Shown one piece after another: positions 1 to 29,765 of a stretch of 64,000 bases of DNA. Numbering within the stretch: position 1 is the first letter of the stretch; each line of letters starts with the position of its first letter. The position numbers were made by a program, and so were the translations under genes. Below the pieces are notes generated by a model. It ran no database searches. It saw nothing but the letters and a program-made list of their open reading frames with translations, and was not told the origin of the DNA. Source of the DNA: Acestrorhynchus altus (lineage: Eukaryota > Chordata > Actinopteri > Characiformes > Acestrorhynchidae); assembly GCA_034509495.1 (NCBI GenBank), contig CM067521.1, positions 17,147,704-17,211,703 of the forward strand. Direction: 5' to 3'.

Positions 1-1227
1 ACCAAGAGCACCTCTACTTCCCACGGCTATGCAATCAGTAATCAAAAAAAAAAGTGTTGATAGAATGCCTTAAAACACAGAAGCAATCCTTGTTGATGAA
101 TAAGAAATCATTACCTTTACACCTTTGTTTTTATCATCATGATAAATGATGGTAAGTGTTGGTACTTTCTAAAATCCTGAACCTGATCTGTTATTGTTAG
201 TGAGCAACAACATGTACAATTCCAAAGGGTTAATGAGTAGGCTGCTTGAGGGGAAATTCACCACTTCTACAGAATTTTACTCCTCAACATAAGTAACTTC
301 TAAAGTTCATTAGTGGGCTTTAGTGTCTGGAGTTTCAATCTGCTGACAGATATATCTCATAATAGGACTGAATTGAGCCACAGGCAGCAGTTTGACCTAA
401 TAAACTTCCATTAGGTGACTAATGAGAAAGTCAGGACACAACCCTACTCTCCTGTGGACGAGTCTTTGGGTAAGTGACCCTTTAATGTTTGCGAACTACT
501 GCTGATTCTTTCACCAGGATTGATGAGGAGAACTTTATTGTCTACAAACATCTACGAATATTTCTGCATATGTGCATTCCTTAAATTCTAGCCTGTGCAA
601 ATGCAACCCCCCAGCTTTTGGTTGTGAAACAACATTCCACTTCCCTTTGGTTTAACTGCTCTCTAAATCCAAAAAACAGTCAGCTTCTGAAGCCGGACAT
701 GCTCCTGAATGGAGTTCCTTGTATAACTCTGGATAAGTAATGTGCATCATGTGTTTGGCGCGAGCCAAACCTCAGCAACCACCTCCAGGGTTTCTATGAC
801 AACTCCTTCTTTTCTGGGCTAGGTGGAACGAGACAGGATTAAAGCAGGGAGGGGCAAAGCGGGAGTTTCCCGAACAGCTGTTTAATGAGCGGCACCCTGC
901 CTGGTGCAACACAATGTAAAGGAAATAATGGGTTTGTTTTAAGCACTGAGGCAGAAAGACAAGGCTCTTCAATGGGGGTCTATTGAGGTAGAGCAGTCAT
1001 TAGGGGGACTAGTTCTCTGCATTTGGCTGAAGAGAGAAATGCAATGGCTTGTTGAATGGCAGTTGGGAACTGTTTGATGAGAGTGTGTCTGAGCATGTGG
1101 GGGAAATATCTGTATGTAATTGTGGTATGGTGAGTGTAATTGTATTTGTGTGATTTTTGTTCACACTGATGTGAGATGCAATGTTTCTGTGACTGGGGCA
1201 TGAAGTACCACCCTTCATGGGGGTCAT
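1..1227. other. Intronic sequence, no feature recognised
   Basis: This is part of the intron after exon D (or includes an unseen downstream segment). I looked on the minus strand for a KH2 exon (VTLRLVIPASQCGSLIGK-like) and found none. Bases 700-1000 are moderately GC-rich and unique-looking. The small ORFs have no recognisable domain. Confidence 0.5.
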
Positions 1228-2165
1228 TCACTGGGTAGCATCTCCTTTTGCTTTCAGAACAGCCTCAATTTTTCATGGCATGAATTTCACAAGATTTTGT
1301 AAACTTTACTTTGAGATTCTGGTGCAATTCTTAATACAATCCTTTGATGCTGGGAATCTCCACACTGGAATTCTACCACATCCCAAAACTATTATATTGC
1401 ATTCAGATCTGGTGAATGGGAAGAATCAGCAAAACTGGTTTGAGATATCTTGCTTTCTGACATTTCTGACATGATTCATCATCATGCTGGATGTAGCTAT
1501 TCTGGTATGACTGACTGGATTAACAAGATTCAAGTGTCTCAAGAAAGCATTACCCGCTCCATTACACCACCTACACCAGTCTGGACTGTTCGGACAATGG
1601 ATGCATTCTTAGCATTTGTGGATTAATGGGAATCAACACTACCAGCAGAAATCCAGATTCATTAGGCTACATTTCTCCAATCTTCATCTGTTCAGTGTCG
1701 TTAAGCCTGTCTCTGCTGCAGCCTCAGCTTTCTGTTCTTGGCTGACCGAATGAAACCATATGGTCTCCTCTTGTTTTAGCTCCTCCTCCTCAAGTTTGGA
1801 CACATTGTTCATTCTGAGATGCTGTTCTGCTCACCAAAATAGTACAGAGTACTTATATGTGTTACACTAGCCGTTCTGTCAGTCTGTTTATTCTCTGCTG
1901 ACCTCTCCTATCAACAAGGTGTTTCCGTCTGCAGAACTGCTCACGGGAAGTATTTTCTTCATTACTCCATTCTGTGTTGAAAATCCCAGGAGATCAGCAG
2001 TTCTAGTAGAGACTGCTGACATTAACAATCATAATGTGCTCAGAAATACGAAAATCACTCCATTTTTGAGGGTTGATGTCAAAAACATATCTGCTTAATT
2101 ATAGTTTTTCTCTGCTGCCACATGATTGGCTGATAAGATAATTGCATGAAGTGTTCACAATAAAT
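1228..2165 (-). mobile_element. Decayed Tc1/mariner transposon I (transposase pseudogene)
   Basis: Read on the minus strand this follows the very common fish Tc1-like family: an end resembling TCACATGATTGGCTGAT near 2120-2135, GATCTCCTGGGATTTTC near 1980-1997, the GGVM-type segment near 1560-1600, and a C-terminal 'ATGCCA-GAA-AATTGAGGC' stretch near 1260-1285. It is near full length (about 0.94 kb) but has many stops and indels, so it encodes no usable transposase. The match is by recalled consensus, not alignment. Confidence 0.8.
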
Positions 2166-2405
2166 TCATTGATGAATAAACAATTAAAAACAAAATAAAT
2201 GTATAAAACATTTTAACACACTTTCTGAAGAAAAATGACAAAATATGCACATACAACAAAAGCCACTTTCCTTTTCATATTCAAGTTTGGCCACTGACTG
2301 TGTTTGTTGTATGAATGGGGTTTTCATGGCTGTCATTTTTTATTATTAATGTGTATTTAAAAATGAAAGCACAATATGCTTTCAATGTGTTTTCCAGTGC
2401 CTCAC

Positions 2406-19778
<17,373 letters not shown>

Positions 19779-19836
19779 TCTGGCTGTGGAGTCTGACCCA
19801 GGGAGTCGCATGAAAGAAGCGATGTAGATGATGGAG

Positions 19837-20064
19837 CTGTCAGGGGGAGGGGGACGTGGGAACTTTCTTCTTCTTCTCCTACTATTTCTTCTTATACTTC
19901 ACAACACTGGGAAGGCAACACAAGAAAACACATTCGATCATTAGACCAGACACAGGAAGTTTGTATTTCTTAAACTAAAATCCGTTATTTTATCAAATTA
20001 GGTTGGTCTTTAAACAATATGTAAACTATATGCGTGTATAAAGCAGGTCATATGACTTATAGTC
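19837..20064. other. Upstream intron next to exon A
   Basis: Includes the C/T-rich tract of the exon A 3' splice site (19837-19860) and a TTCTTCTTCTTC-type run (19864-19890). Confidence 0.5.
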
Positions 20065-20215
20065 CAGTATCTACAAGTACTACAAGGTTCCCACCAAACA
20101 TTCTTTAAAATAATGGTGCTTCAAGGATTTCTTTGAGCAATGCCATAGGAGAGCCATTTTTGATTCCATAAACCATGCTTTAAATGTTTAATGAGTGTGA
20201 AGAACATTTAGACTA
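20065..20215. mobile_element. 'AAGGTTC' MITE-like repeat, copy 1
   Basis: ACAAGGTTCCCACCAAAC, TTCTTTAAAATAATGGTGC, TTGAGCAATGCCATAGGAG and AACCATGC match the otophysan element with 'ATGGCATCRCTCAAAGAACC'. Diverged relative of the copies at 40.6-41.1, 45.8 and 48.0 kb. Confidence 0.55.
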
Positions 20216-23200
20216 CACTGACACCGCAAGCCTCATTACCCATAATTCCATTTTTTTGCTCAGATTGGATCTTGAAGGTCCACATTCCTAAATGTAAATG
20301 GCCTGTATCCATCTTAAATGTGAAAAACTCTGTCCCAGAAGTGCCACTCATTCGTGTACATTTATACATCTCACCTCCACAAACACATGCTTATGGTGTT
20401 CAACTTGGTGTTTGTTATAGGCTGCCACTAAAGGCCAAATCTCAACAACTAATGCTCCTTCAAAAAATGTTTTACTTCATATTCCTTTTATTTAGTCAAC
20501 AACAAACTCTATGTTATCGTGTAATTCAGCATGCTGTAAAAAAAACCTTACATGCTGAAGTGCTTAAAACGTAAGTTTAAATCTGGGAAACCTGAGGGCA
20601 GTTAAAGTTACAGTTAGTAGGTCAACTCCAGAAGAAAACAGTTTTTAGAAAAGTATTCTGATCTCAGTTATTAAAACATGATCTCTTGTTTTTATTGAAT
20701 TCCAAGCTCAAAGCAGAAATAAAACACATTGTTATGGTTCATGTTCCATCAAACTTAAAGGCCAGAGCACATTGGGAAAAGTTCAAAGACAAACACCAAT
20801 TAAAATCAGAGGGATTTTGGATGCAATTTATATAGTTCTGTGCAGTAGAATCACTTCATAATTCATATCTACAGAGTAATGAAATTTAAGGGGTTAAGGT
20901 GGATGAATGCACCTTATGCACTGTATTATATTTATGCTTAGTAATACTAAAATGGTCAGTATTTTTTTTTTCATTCTGATTTACCCACAAACTCATTCTT
21001 GTTGATGGGAACGTGGGTTTTTACCTCAGAATGGGTGGAAACTCTGGCTCTGGAGCATAGTGATGGAAAGAGCTCCCCCACTCCATTGTGACCAAAGCTG
21101 AGACTAAAATCAGGAAAGGTCCCTAACACTAGTAATTGCATTTTACAAAAGGCAAACTTTTAAAAGATTTAAAATAAAAAAAAAGTTAAAAAATTTGGGG
21201 CAGAGGGGGGTATTTGGGTATAAGGAAGGGCCATCCTGCCCATGCATAGAGAGCAAGGCCATTCATACTCGCTGGGACTCCTGAACAGAGGGATCAATCT
21301 GGCAGACTCCCAATGATAAGGCTTTGGAGTCCTTGCTACCTGCATTTTTTGAGGTCAAGCACCAAAAGCCTGACCTTGCTGTGGAAAAGTATGAGCCACA
21401 TTCTAAATTCTAACATCTATTTTTGCCACTTTAATCTTTTCAGATGTTCAATGGAACATGAAACACAAGACAACATGAAGAAGCATGAATATTTTCAATG
21501 ACAATGTCCAGTCCATTTAAGAAAAAGGTCAGTATTTCTGAGCTGTAATGGTCAACAAACAGGCAATATCTCGTGACTATAGTCTTAAACTGCAGCTTGA
21601 CCTTTTGACCTTATGTTTTTAAATGTGAAAGGGTTATGTACAGTAGAAACTGGGCAAAGTGTTGCTTTAATTCAACCCAGTGCAGAAGAAAAGGTTATCA
21701 CATGCCTGAAACGAGGCCTGGGTGTCTAGCTTTTGCAACAGAGGTACACGACATGTGCCAACTATTCTTTGTCCTCAGATGTTAAATAAAGACAAACATA
21801 GCACCCGCTTATGACGATGTAAGAGACAGCTGACAGATATAATGAGGCATTTTGTTACACAATAGCACGGTGCACTGTAGGCCTCTCAGGGTAAAGTATC
21901 ACCTTTTCAGCTGCGTATGCCCTGTAAAGTGCAATACTAGTTGGTAAAGGCTTGCCTGAGAAGGGTATTCCAGGCTATTCCAGGTTATTCCAGGTTATTC
22001 CTTCAGCATCCATGTAAGTATTTTTGCACTACCAAGCACTCAGGCAAAATGCATCAGGTTCAGGGAATTGTACGTGTCATAGCTGTGAGGTAATTGCAGG
22101 TTGCGTCTCCATTAGCCAGTCATTCTCCTCAAAACCCTGGGGCAGTCTGCTGGGACAGCCTGGCTGCTTTTCAAGGCAGTGTCAAAAAATTACACCAACC
22201 CAAAGAGTGCAGAATAACCATTCAATCAGTGGCTGTGTTTTACAAGATACACTCCGATATCACCTGGACAGCTGTAGCAGAAGTCAAAATATCTTATTTG
22301 CAAAAACAAATTGCCAGGAAAATATGATCAGAACGAGGCTGATGTCCAGAAAAGAGAATGTAATGGATTGCTATGAAAACACACAGAGAAGGTGGCGGCC
22401 ATGAAAACAAACCGCAAACCAAAAAAACAGGACCTAATTTCAGTCCACTTCACCTGAACAGTTCAATTCAACTTGACTAAGCACTAAAACATTTCATCAC
22501 AGCCTTCTAAAGATCACGGAATGAGTCTGGATGCGTCGTAATTTAAAAATTAATTGCCAAGTCTGTTAAAAGCTTAAGGGAGAATTAAATAAGCTCTTGG
22601 CTCCAATGTGCCACTTGTGCCGAATATCAGGAGGCAAGGGAAGGAAGAGAGGGAAAATAGAGGCCACTCTGGCAGACATCACACATGCTACAGACGTGGC
22701 ATCTCTGCATGCTAATGAGAAGCTCGCTTGGCTCACTCAATAAGAAACTAAGGCGTGCGTTCCGACATCTGTCTTGCCACTGCGGAAGTCTGAAAATACA
22801 GCCCTTTGATGTGTCTGAAAAGCCAGTGGACAGGTTAATTGTGGACTCCATTGTTGTGCCTGCTCTAGAAAATGTACAGGCATGTATGTTTGTGGGAGAT
22901 GTCAGCAATCCCAAAATTTTCTACATGTGTGGCAAGGGTAAATCAGGGAAAAGTAGGTCACACATTTGATGCTGGCTTAGAAATTAAAGATGAGTCGGTC
23001 ACATGAGCTGCATGGGTAATGAAGCCTACTCATCGGAGTGGGTGGCCTGGTGGAGGTTAATAGTCTGTCACTCGACTCGATGTCTGGAGATGAGGGACAC
23101 GTCTGGATCATTAGGGTACAGGCGTCATTCCTTGCACCATTCCTTTTGTCCCGTCCCCCAGTAGCTCACATTCCAATTAAAAAGAGACATGTTGTCCAGG

Positions 23201-23358
23201 AGTGATTATGCAGTGAGATGCAGCAGGATACAGGGCCCTGTTGGTCATACCTAGATAGTTGGGTCCATGTTTACGCCTTGGGCAATAAATGTCTGGTTTT
23301 ATTTCAGTGTCCCTAACTAATGCAAAGCTCTGGCACTGTCTTGTTGTTTGGAAGTGAT
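20216..23358. other. Mostly unique non-coding sequence
   Basis: No exon found. A 10-bp unit (ATTCCAGGTT type) is repeated about 3.5 times at 21966-22001. 22020-23180 is GC-balanced and unique-looking; the longest ORFs (126 and 95 codons) have no domain or splice borders and are probably chance. Confidence 0.45.
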
Positions 23359-24070
23359 AAAACACTGGACGTAATGAAGAGCAATGGAGAGCAGCAGTTA
23401 AACATCATTTCAGGAGTCCTGCGGTGATTTGAGGGCAAGCACTGTCAGGTCTGGCTGTAATGGACAACAGCCAAACTGTAAGAAGCTCAGATACTCTTGC
23501 TGTAGGGAGAGGGAGCGAAGACAGGCACATCAGAGAATGTGCCATCTCCGCCATGGAATGTGGTCAAAAGTTCATTTAAAAGTCCAAGTTCTGTGACTCT
23601 TCTAGGGGAAAACATAAATAAAACACTAGTTTCAATGAAGTGCAGTGATTAAATTACTTTTTGGTGTCCTGCGGTGATTTGAAGGCACACGCTGTCAAGA
23701 CTGGCTGTAATGGACAATAGCCAAGCTGTTAGCAGCCAAAAAACTCTCACATGCTGTTGGACGAGGACAGGGAAGACAGGCACTTCAGAAAGTGTGCCGT
23801 CTTAGACACGGAGTGTGGTCAAAAGTCCACCCAAAAATTCAAAGAAACATGCATAAAACAGTGGCTTGAGGGCTCTTACTATCAGGACTTGCTATAATGG
23901 ACTACAGCCAAGACAAAAGAAGCTCAGAAAACCTGACTTGCCATAGGGACAAGTCAGGGAAGACAAGCACTTCAGAAAACATGCCATGTTCGACCTGGAA
24001 TGTGGTCAAAGGTCCATCCAAAAGTTCAAGTTTCTGACATTTTTCTTAAAGAAAAACATAAGACAGCATA
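23359..24070 (+). repeat. Diverged three-copy tandem array, unit about 235-260 bp
   Basis: Units start near 23359, 23620 and 23855 (AAAACAC/AAAACAG). Units 1 and 2 share TCCTGCGGTGATTTGA; all three share the GGCTGTAATGGACAA(C/T)AGCCAA type core, GGGAAGACA(G/A)GCAC, TCAGAAA and ATGTGGTCAAA. Copies are 65-80 percent alike by eye. No open frame runs through the units and I recognise no repeat family. Confidence 0.8.
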
Positions 24071-26585
24071 ATGTATGACTAAGTAAATACATGCTAGGAA
24101 TTTCAAACCAATTCAACCCAGGGAAGACATGCCCCATTTTATTCCATGTCTAACATGCTGCCTTAGTCACTGGGCACGATCAAATGAGTCTAGAATTGAA
24201 TTTCTTGTCGGAACTAATAAGAAGCGGGCCTATACCGTTCTTCAAAATTTATGACGGCTGATCGATTTCGGACTTTCTGATGTCTTGTTAGTCTTTTTCC
24301 CTCACTTCCCGCCTTGGCTGCCATTCCGGAGGTTTGAGATCGATGTGGTCTCCAACCTTGACACAGTTGCCTGGTTCTCTGCACTCAGTGTAGGTTACAA
24401 AAGCCCTGTAGTCATCCAGATCATCTGCATGCAGGCAGACATGCTAGAGCCACAGCAGAGCGTTAATATTTTCATGACCCCACCATTGCTTATAACACCT
24501 CCTTCTTCTCGAGGCACGGCTCACATATCCCGGCGTGCAGTCAAGGCTGCGCACTCTAACATGGCAGCTTTATGCATGCTTACCCCTCAACCTCCCCACC
24601 CCGAACTCCACTGTGGCGCATTCCACCCCCAGTGCCACTGTTACGAGAGACCATTTTTCTAAAAGGCTAAGGTATGATGGGATGGGAGGGGGGAATAAAC
24701 AGGTGCCTAGCTTGCAATTTGGACATTTGATTTTTTTGTTTTGCATTGCAAATTATTTATGTGGGCCTTCTTATTTATCTTATTTATGTGCAGAGGAAAG
24801 GATGTGAGATTTTCTGGGCCATAATAGGAAGGGATTGCAATGTTTGCTAAGGTGATTTTCTTCCAGGGTTTCATACTAGGGGCAGGATTAATTCCGGCGG
24901 CTTGGGTGGTGGGGGGCAGAATCTGTAGTGGGTGTCCTTCAGCACACACAATGGAATGAATCAGTGAAATGCTTCCATAATGCTGCTGGGTATGGGGTTC
25001 AAATCCCTATTTACATCCACACTGCCTCCAAAACATACAAATGCTTGGGTCTTAGCTTGCTGTATTGCTGGTTACTTCGCGCTTCAAACCCTTTGCATGA
25101 CTGATTCATGGTCTGTCTCTGGGGTTTAGTGCTCGCGTGGCCATCATTCCATCTAATGGTCAGGGAGTTTCAGCATTGGCTGGCCTTGGGCTTGTGAGTG
25201 CATGCTGTGCTAATGCAAGCATTACCTCACAGCTGTGTTGCCATAATTAACACGCTTGCTGGGTATGCAGTCTTAAATAAGTGCCATGATCAAAAACAAT
25301 AAGCATAGGTTTACTGTCTTTCTTTAATGTTTAAAAAGGGCATGTTTAGGATGATGCACAACTGCCATATGGAGTTGTCTCTTTGTTGAACAAAGCTGGG
25401 GATAGTATTTTTAAAAGGTTTACAAAATTATACACAGTAGGTCTTGAACTATTACTTACACTTCAAATTGAGCAACTTGGCTTCAGTTATTTACATTTCC
25501 AGAGTGCTAGGCAGCTGCTTAGAGGAGCCCATGGCTGCTGATTCTTGGAACAAGGTTTTAAGATTCAGATAAATTATGAAGCTTTGAATTGGCATCACTT
25601 GACTTCTGCTAATGAAAGCTGTGAACAAGATTTACGCTGCCTTCACATGCTATTTGGAAAATTTCTCGCGGGTGAAGTCAGTAGTATAAGGTCACGTTCG
25701 AGTGCTTTTCTTTGGAATAATATGAAAAATGGTGGACACAAGGTGTTTTATCACTTGCTTCCTTGTTAGAAGGCAGGTCATGTCAACTCGGGAACCCAGG
25801 TATCAAATCTCTCACTTTCCCTCTAGAATGTATGATATGGGATGGTTGTGTGCAAATTCCAAATCTATTCTACACATTTTCCATAATTCTGACAACATGT
25901 GAAGGCAGCAATATCCCTAACAAGCTAATTAAGATCTGAGACCTTGGTTAAAATTATACTGCAATACAAGCTAGGATTAAAGTGTATAGAAGACTCATGC
26001 GGAGTAATTTATTATCACAAAAAATCCACTGTAACTTCAGGCTCTATAGTTTGGCAATGTTTCAGTTTGAGGCTTTAATTTATAAGGCAATAACTTGTGA
26101 AGTACTTCACTGTTTATAGTGCATTAGCACAATATTTAACAGTCTCTTTAAAATAAAAACCAATGATTGAGAAAAAGCTTATCTTTTATATGGAAATCAT
26201 GTTAAAATGATTAAGATGCTTCCTTTATGAGCAACTGGCAAATGAACTGCTGCTCTAAACAATTTGCAAAGTGGCAAAGAAACATCTGCTGTCCCATTAC
26301 ATTAGGTTTGAGTTTGTAGCTCCATCCTTGATTTGATTAATTAGATAAAAACCTTAAATATAACAAAATCTGTCCCTTGCTTAGTGCATTTTATGTCCCG
26401 AACAAGCTGGAGTTACACAAAAGACCATTTTAGTTCATGACACTAGGCTGACATTAAGTGACGTTCCTCTAGGCAATGCCATCTTTGATCTTGGAGGCAG
26501 TGGTTATGTGGAGCACTTCTGACCGGTCATGATGTCATAGTGACGCATGCTAGCTGAGAGGCTTTCAAACCGAACTGGCGCATAT

Positions 26586-26586
<1 letters not shown>
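24071..26586. other. Repeat-poor unique sequence
   Basis: No exon or repeat recognised. 24180-24680 is relatively CpG-containing and unique. GGGGTTCAAATCCCTA at 24993-25008 is a perfect box B-like sequence with no convincing tRNA partner. Confidence 0.45.

Positions 26587-26645
<59 letters not shown>
26587..26645. repeat. (CA)n microsatellite
   Basis: Pure CA run, about 29 units. Confidence 0.97.
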
Positions 26646-26647
<2 letters not shown>

Positions 26648-28878
26648 AGAGCACTTCGCCTCTGCACTGACCAGGCCTTGACAGAGCAAATAGTGAAGGG
26701 AAAAAAAAAGATGAGGCTGCTTTGTCACTCCTCCTACAGCGTCTCTATCTCTCTCACATACAAGCACACATGGTCCCTTGTTCCCTCTCTCAGTCCAGTG
26801 CTTGCGATCACTATAATTACATTGAATATAATAGTAGGGGTGCAGCCAAAGTCTCTGTTCTGAAGACAGTGAGCTCCATCTGCTTGACTCTACAGGCTTA
26901 AGTACAAAGCAGTCAAACTCAATTTGCTTTTTTCGGACTAACACTCATTCATCACAGTCTGTCTCATGGTCTTCAACAATCTCCGATGGCATGGTGATAG
27001 TACATTGCTATTCAAGACCATCAGGATCTCAGAAGAACCTAAACGCACAAACAGGAGAATGAATTTCAAAAGCGGCACTCGTGATGGGCGGATTATCTGA
27101 TCACTATCTTCTTAAATCAATTTCCCTACCAGCAACCTTGGCCACAACAGCAGCTTAAAGGTCAATAACTGCAATAGCTGCCACTTCCCTCCACCCAAGG
27201 TTGAGATGGTGAAATCATGGGGGGAAAGAAGTCATTTTGTTGTCAAAAGCTTTCAGGTGGGTTTATCATAATGACGACGCTCAGGCTTCTCCGGGTTCAC
27301 AAAGCCTGTGGATTCTTCCGAGGCTTCTTGTGTGGAGAATTGTGGGCCGACTTCAGAGGGAAACTGAAGTGCCAGTACTTTTTGTTGCTGTGGTAATATT
27401 TACTCTATCCCTCACACTCTCTTTCTTGTTCTCTTTCTCACTTTCAGTCCCTCTCGTGTCTCTAAAAAGAGCTGAGTGCACAACACTGGCAACTGGAGGG
27501 AAGCACTGCAGTTTGAAAGGAGCTATGGGGTATGACTGACAGCCAAAACGGCACTAGTGACCTTGGCCACTTGAGGGCTGCTGGTGTCCAACAGAGATTT
27601 ATAAGAGGGCCTGGAAGCTACTCAGTGAAGGGAGGAACAGGGGAGGGGAGTGGGGGGAAGTTTCGGGGGAGAATGGAACAGGGAATATTGCTTGGCGCTT
27701 TGGAACTTGTTGTATAGTTCTGGGCTTAACTCGCAACATGGGCCACCACATGTGGAAAACTCTCCTCTATACATACAGAAAACTCAGTGTTCAAAATCAC
27801 CAGGACAAACACTTGCCAGGACAAAGTCACATACCAGCACACACTGGAAGACAAGCAAATGAGCTGCTGGAAGGACAAAATGAACTGGCAGCCCCTTTAG
27901 AGGGTGTTTCTGCCTTGTGCCCAGAGATTCCAAGCACCCATCATGATTTTGAACAGGAAGTCAGTAAGATCAATAAGATCAATGGAAGGACAAAATGAAA
28001 CTGAGTGCTAAGAAAAGACGTTCTTGCAAAAATTCCTATTCCAGGATTGGAGTTTGAGGGGGAAAATAATGGTATCCATGATATAGAACATGCAAAATGC
28101 ACTCTGGAATAGTTTCAGGTCAGACTGAAAGCTGGAACACGATGTTCAAAGAACATAGAAAAGCACCCAACTGTTCCAGCAACTCTACTAATCAGCAGCA
28201 CGAATCAAATGGGAAGCAAAATCAATATCTTTGATGGTGAACAAATCAGGTTAAGGGAAGCTGACAGATTCTGGCATAATTCACCAGGACTCAGCCTGGC
28301 GGAGTGCTCCCATAAATTCTGGGTCGATCCCTTCGAGTCTCAAATCCTTACATTAATCATTTAATAAAGAAAACAAAACAATGACAACATAAACCTAAAC
28401 AAACCTGGTCGGTGACCTCCATTTGCACTCAATCCGAATCACTGTTTGTCCTGAGAGAAAGCCAGAGCATTATTCAAATACCTGGCCCCACAAACCATTT
28501 GAATGTCAGCATTCGAGGAAGCATGCGTCCCTGATACCGTGCACCCCTATTAGGGCATGGACCACAGACCGGAACTGATATGATATCATTCTAATGTAGT
28601 TTGGAGGAGGTGGATTTGTCCATGTCGTGTTTCAAAGATATTGATCCCCTGTGACCATACTGACCTCTGCAGGAATTAATCCTGAAATCTCCCATTTCAG
28701 TCAGCACACATTACACAAAACAACAGTGAAGAAGGTCGAACAGCAATATACAACTCCGTCTTACAAACTGAGCTTCTTAGTGGTCACAAAGGTCAAGCTG
28801 GTCCTAAATGCTGGTCATGCAGACATCTTAATGACTCAACACCTAAACTGACTACGCTTCATTTGTATGCATATCTTC

Positions 28879-28881
<3 letters not shown>
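26646..28881. other. Repeat-poor unique sequence
   Basis: No feature recognised; the short overlapping ORFs at 27237-27998 have no domain. Confidence 0.4.

Positions 28882-28946
<65 letters not shown>
28882..28946. repeat. (GT)n microsatellite
   Basis: Pure GT run, about 31 units. Confidence 0.97.
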
Positions 28947-29375
28947 GATGGAGGAGGCGCTTTGATTTCCCTTCACCAGATCTCCTGCTCAAAAATGGAA
29001 GAAAGGCTAACAGAGGCTCTCTTTGTTGTTAGTGCTGTCGCCTAAATTAGCATTCAGACTTCAGGCTTAGGAATTACAGCGCTACCGGTGACCCTACGCA
29101 AGTCAAGACTCAATCAGCTTGGGACTGGATTAAGGAGGGCAGGGGGATGTGAGGTAAAGGTGCAGCATATCTGCTCCAACCTCTGTACCTAATCCTTATT
29201 GTTGGGAGCTTGAAATTAACGCACAGCTTTGTTTTTAGGATAATTAGTGAACGTACTCATGCTCAAAATTTCACTCTGGCACTTCGTAATGTCTTTCTAG
29301 TGCTTTTTCTGTCTTTGCCAACTGCAGTTGTTGCCAAAGAAGCCATTTACTATTTGAAGTTGTTTGGCCGTTGAT

Positions 29376-29765
29376 TGAACATCGAAAGCACATACGTGAC
29401 TGATGTTTAATTTATGTTTCATTGTGGTTGAAAAGGAAAGTTATAAAGATGTCCAAAGTCAGACGTTGAAAAGACGACTAAGGAAGTGTCATTACAGGCA
29501 TCGTTTATGTACATGACTCGCATTTAATTTATTACACGGCTGGAAATGAAAGTGGAAAAGAAGTCCAAAATCAGATGCTGAAAAGGTGACAAAGTGGCAT
29601 TAAAGATGTCCTTTTAAGGCCATTGAGTCAACATTAAAATCACGTACATGCCGTTCAGTTTACGTTTTATCAATTTAAAAGGACGTTCAAACTCAGATGT
29701 TGAAAAGATTAGCGGTCACATTAAAGACATCCTCTTAAAGGTATTTTAGGTGGTTGATGGATTAA
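29376..29765 (+). repeat. Diverged three-copy tandem array, unit about 112-122 bp
   Basis: The core GTCCAAAGTCAGACGTTGAA recurs as GTCCAAAATCAGATGCTGAA (29563) and GTTCAAACTCAGATGTTGAA (29685); each is followed by AAG, a purine-rich segment and a (G)(T/C)CATTA(C/A)A... GGCAT/ATGTCC stretch, and each is preceded by a CGTACATG/ACATACGTGAC/GTACATGACT motif with TTTAATTTAT or similar. No ORF spans it. Unnamed; not an obvious transposon. Confidence 0.75.

Noticed and set aside
22024..22404. 126-codon plus ORF
   Set aside because: Cys/Ser-rich without domain, overlapped by another frame of similar length; no splice evidence.
24985..25020. Perfect box B-like GGGGTTCAAATCCCTA suggesting a tRNA or SINE
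   Set aside because: No matching box A at the right distance and no acceptor-stem pairing seen.
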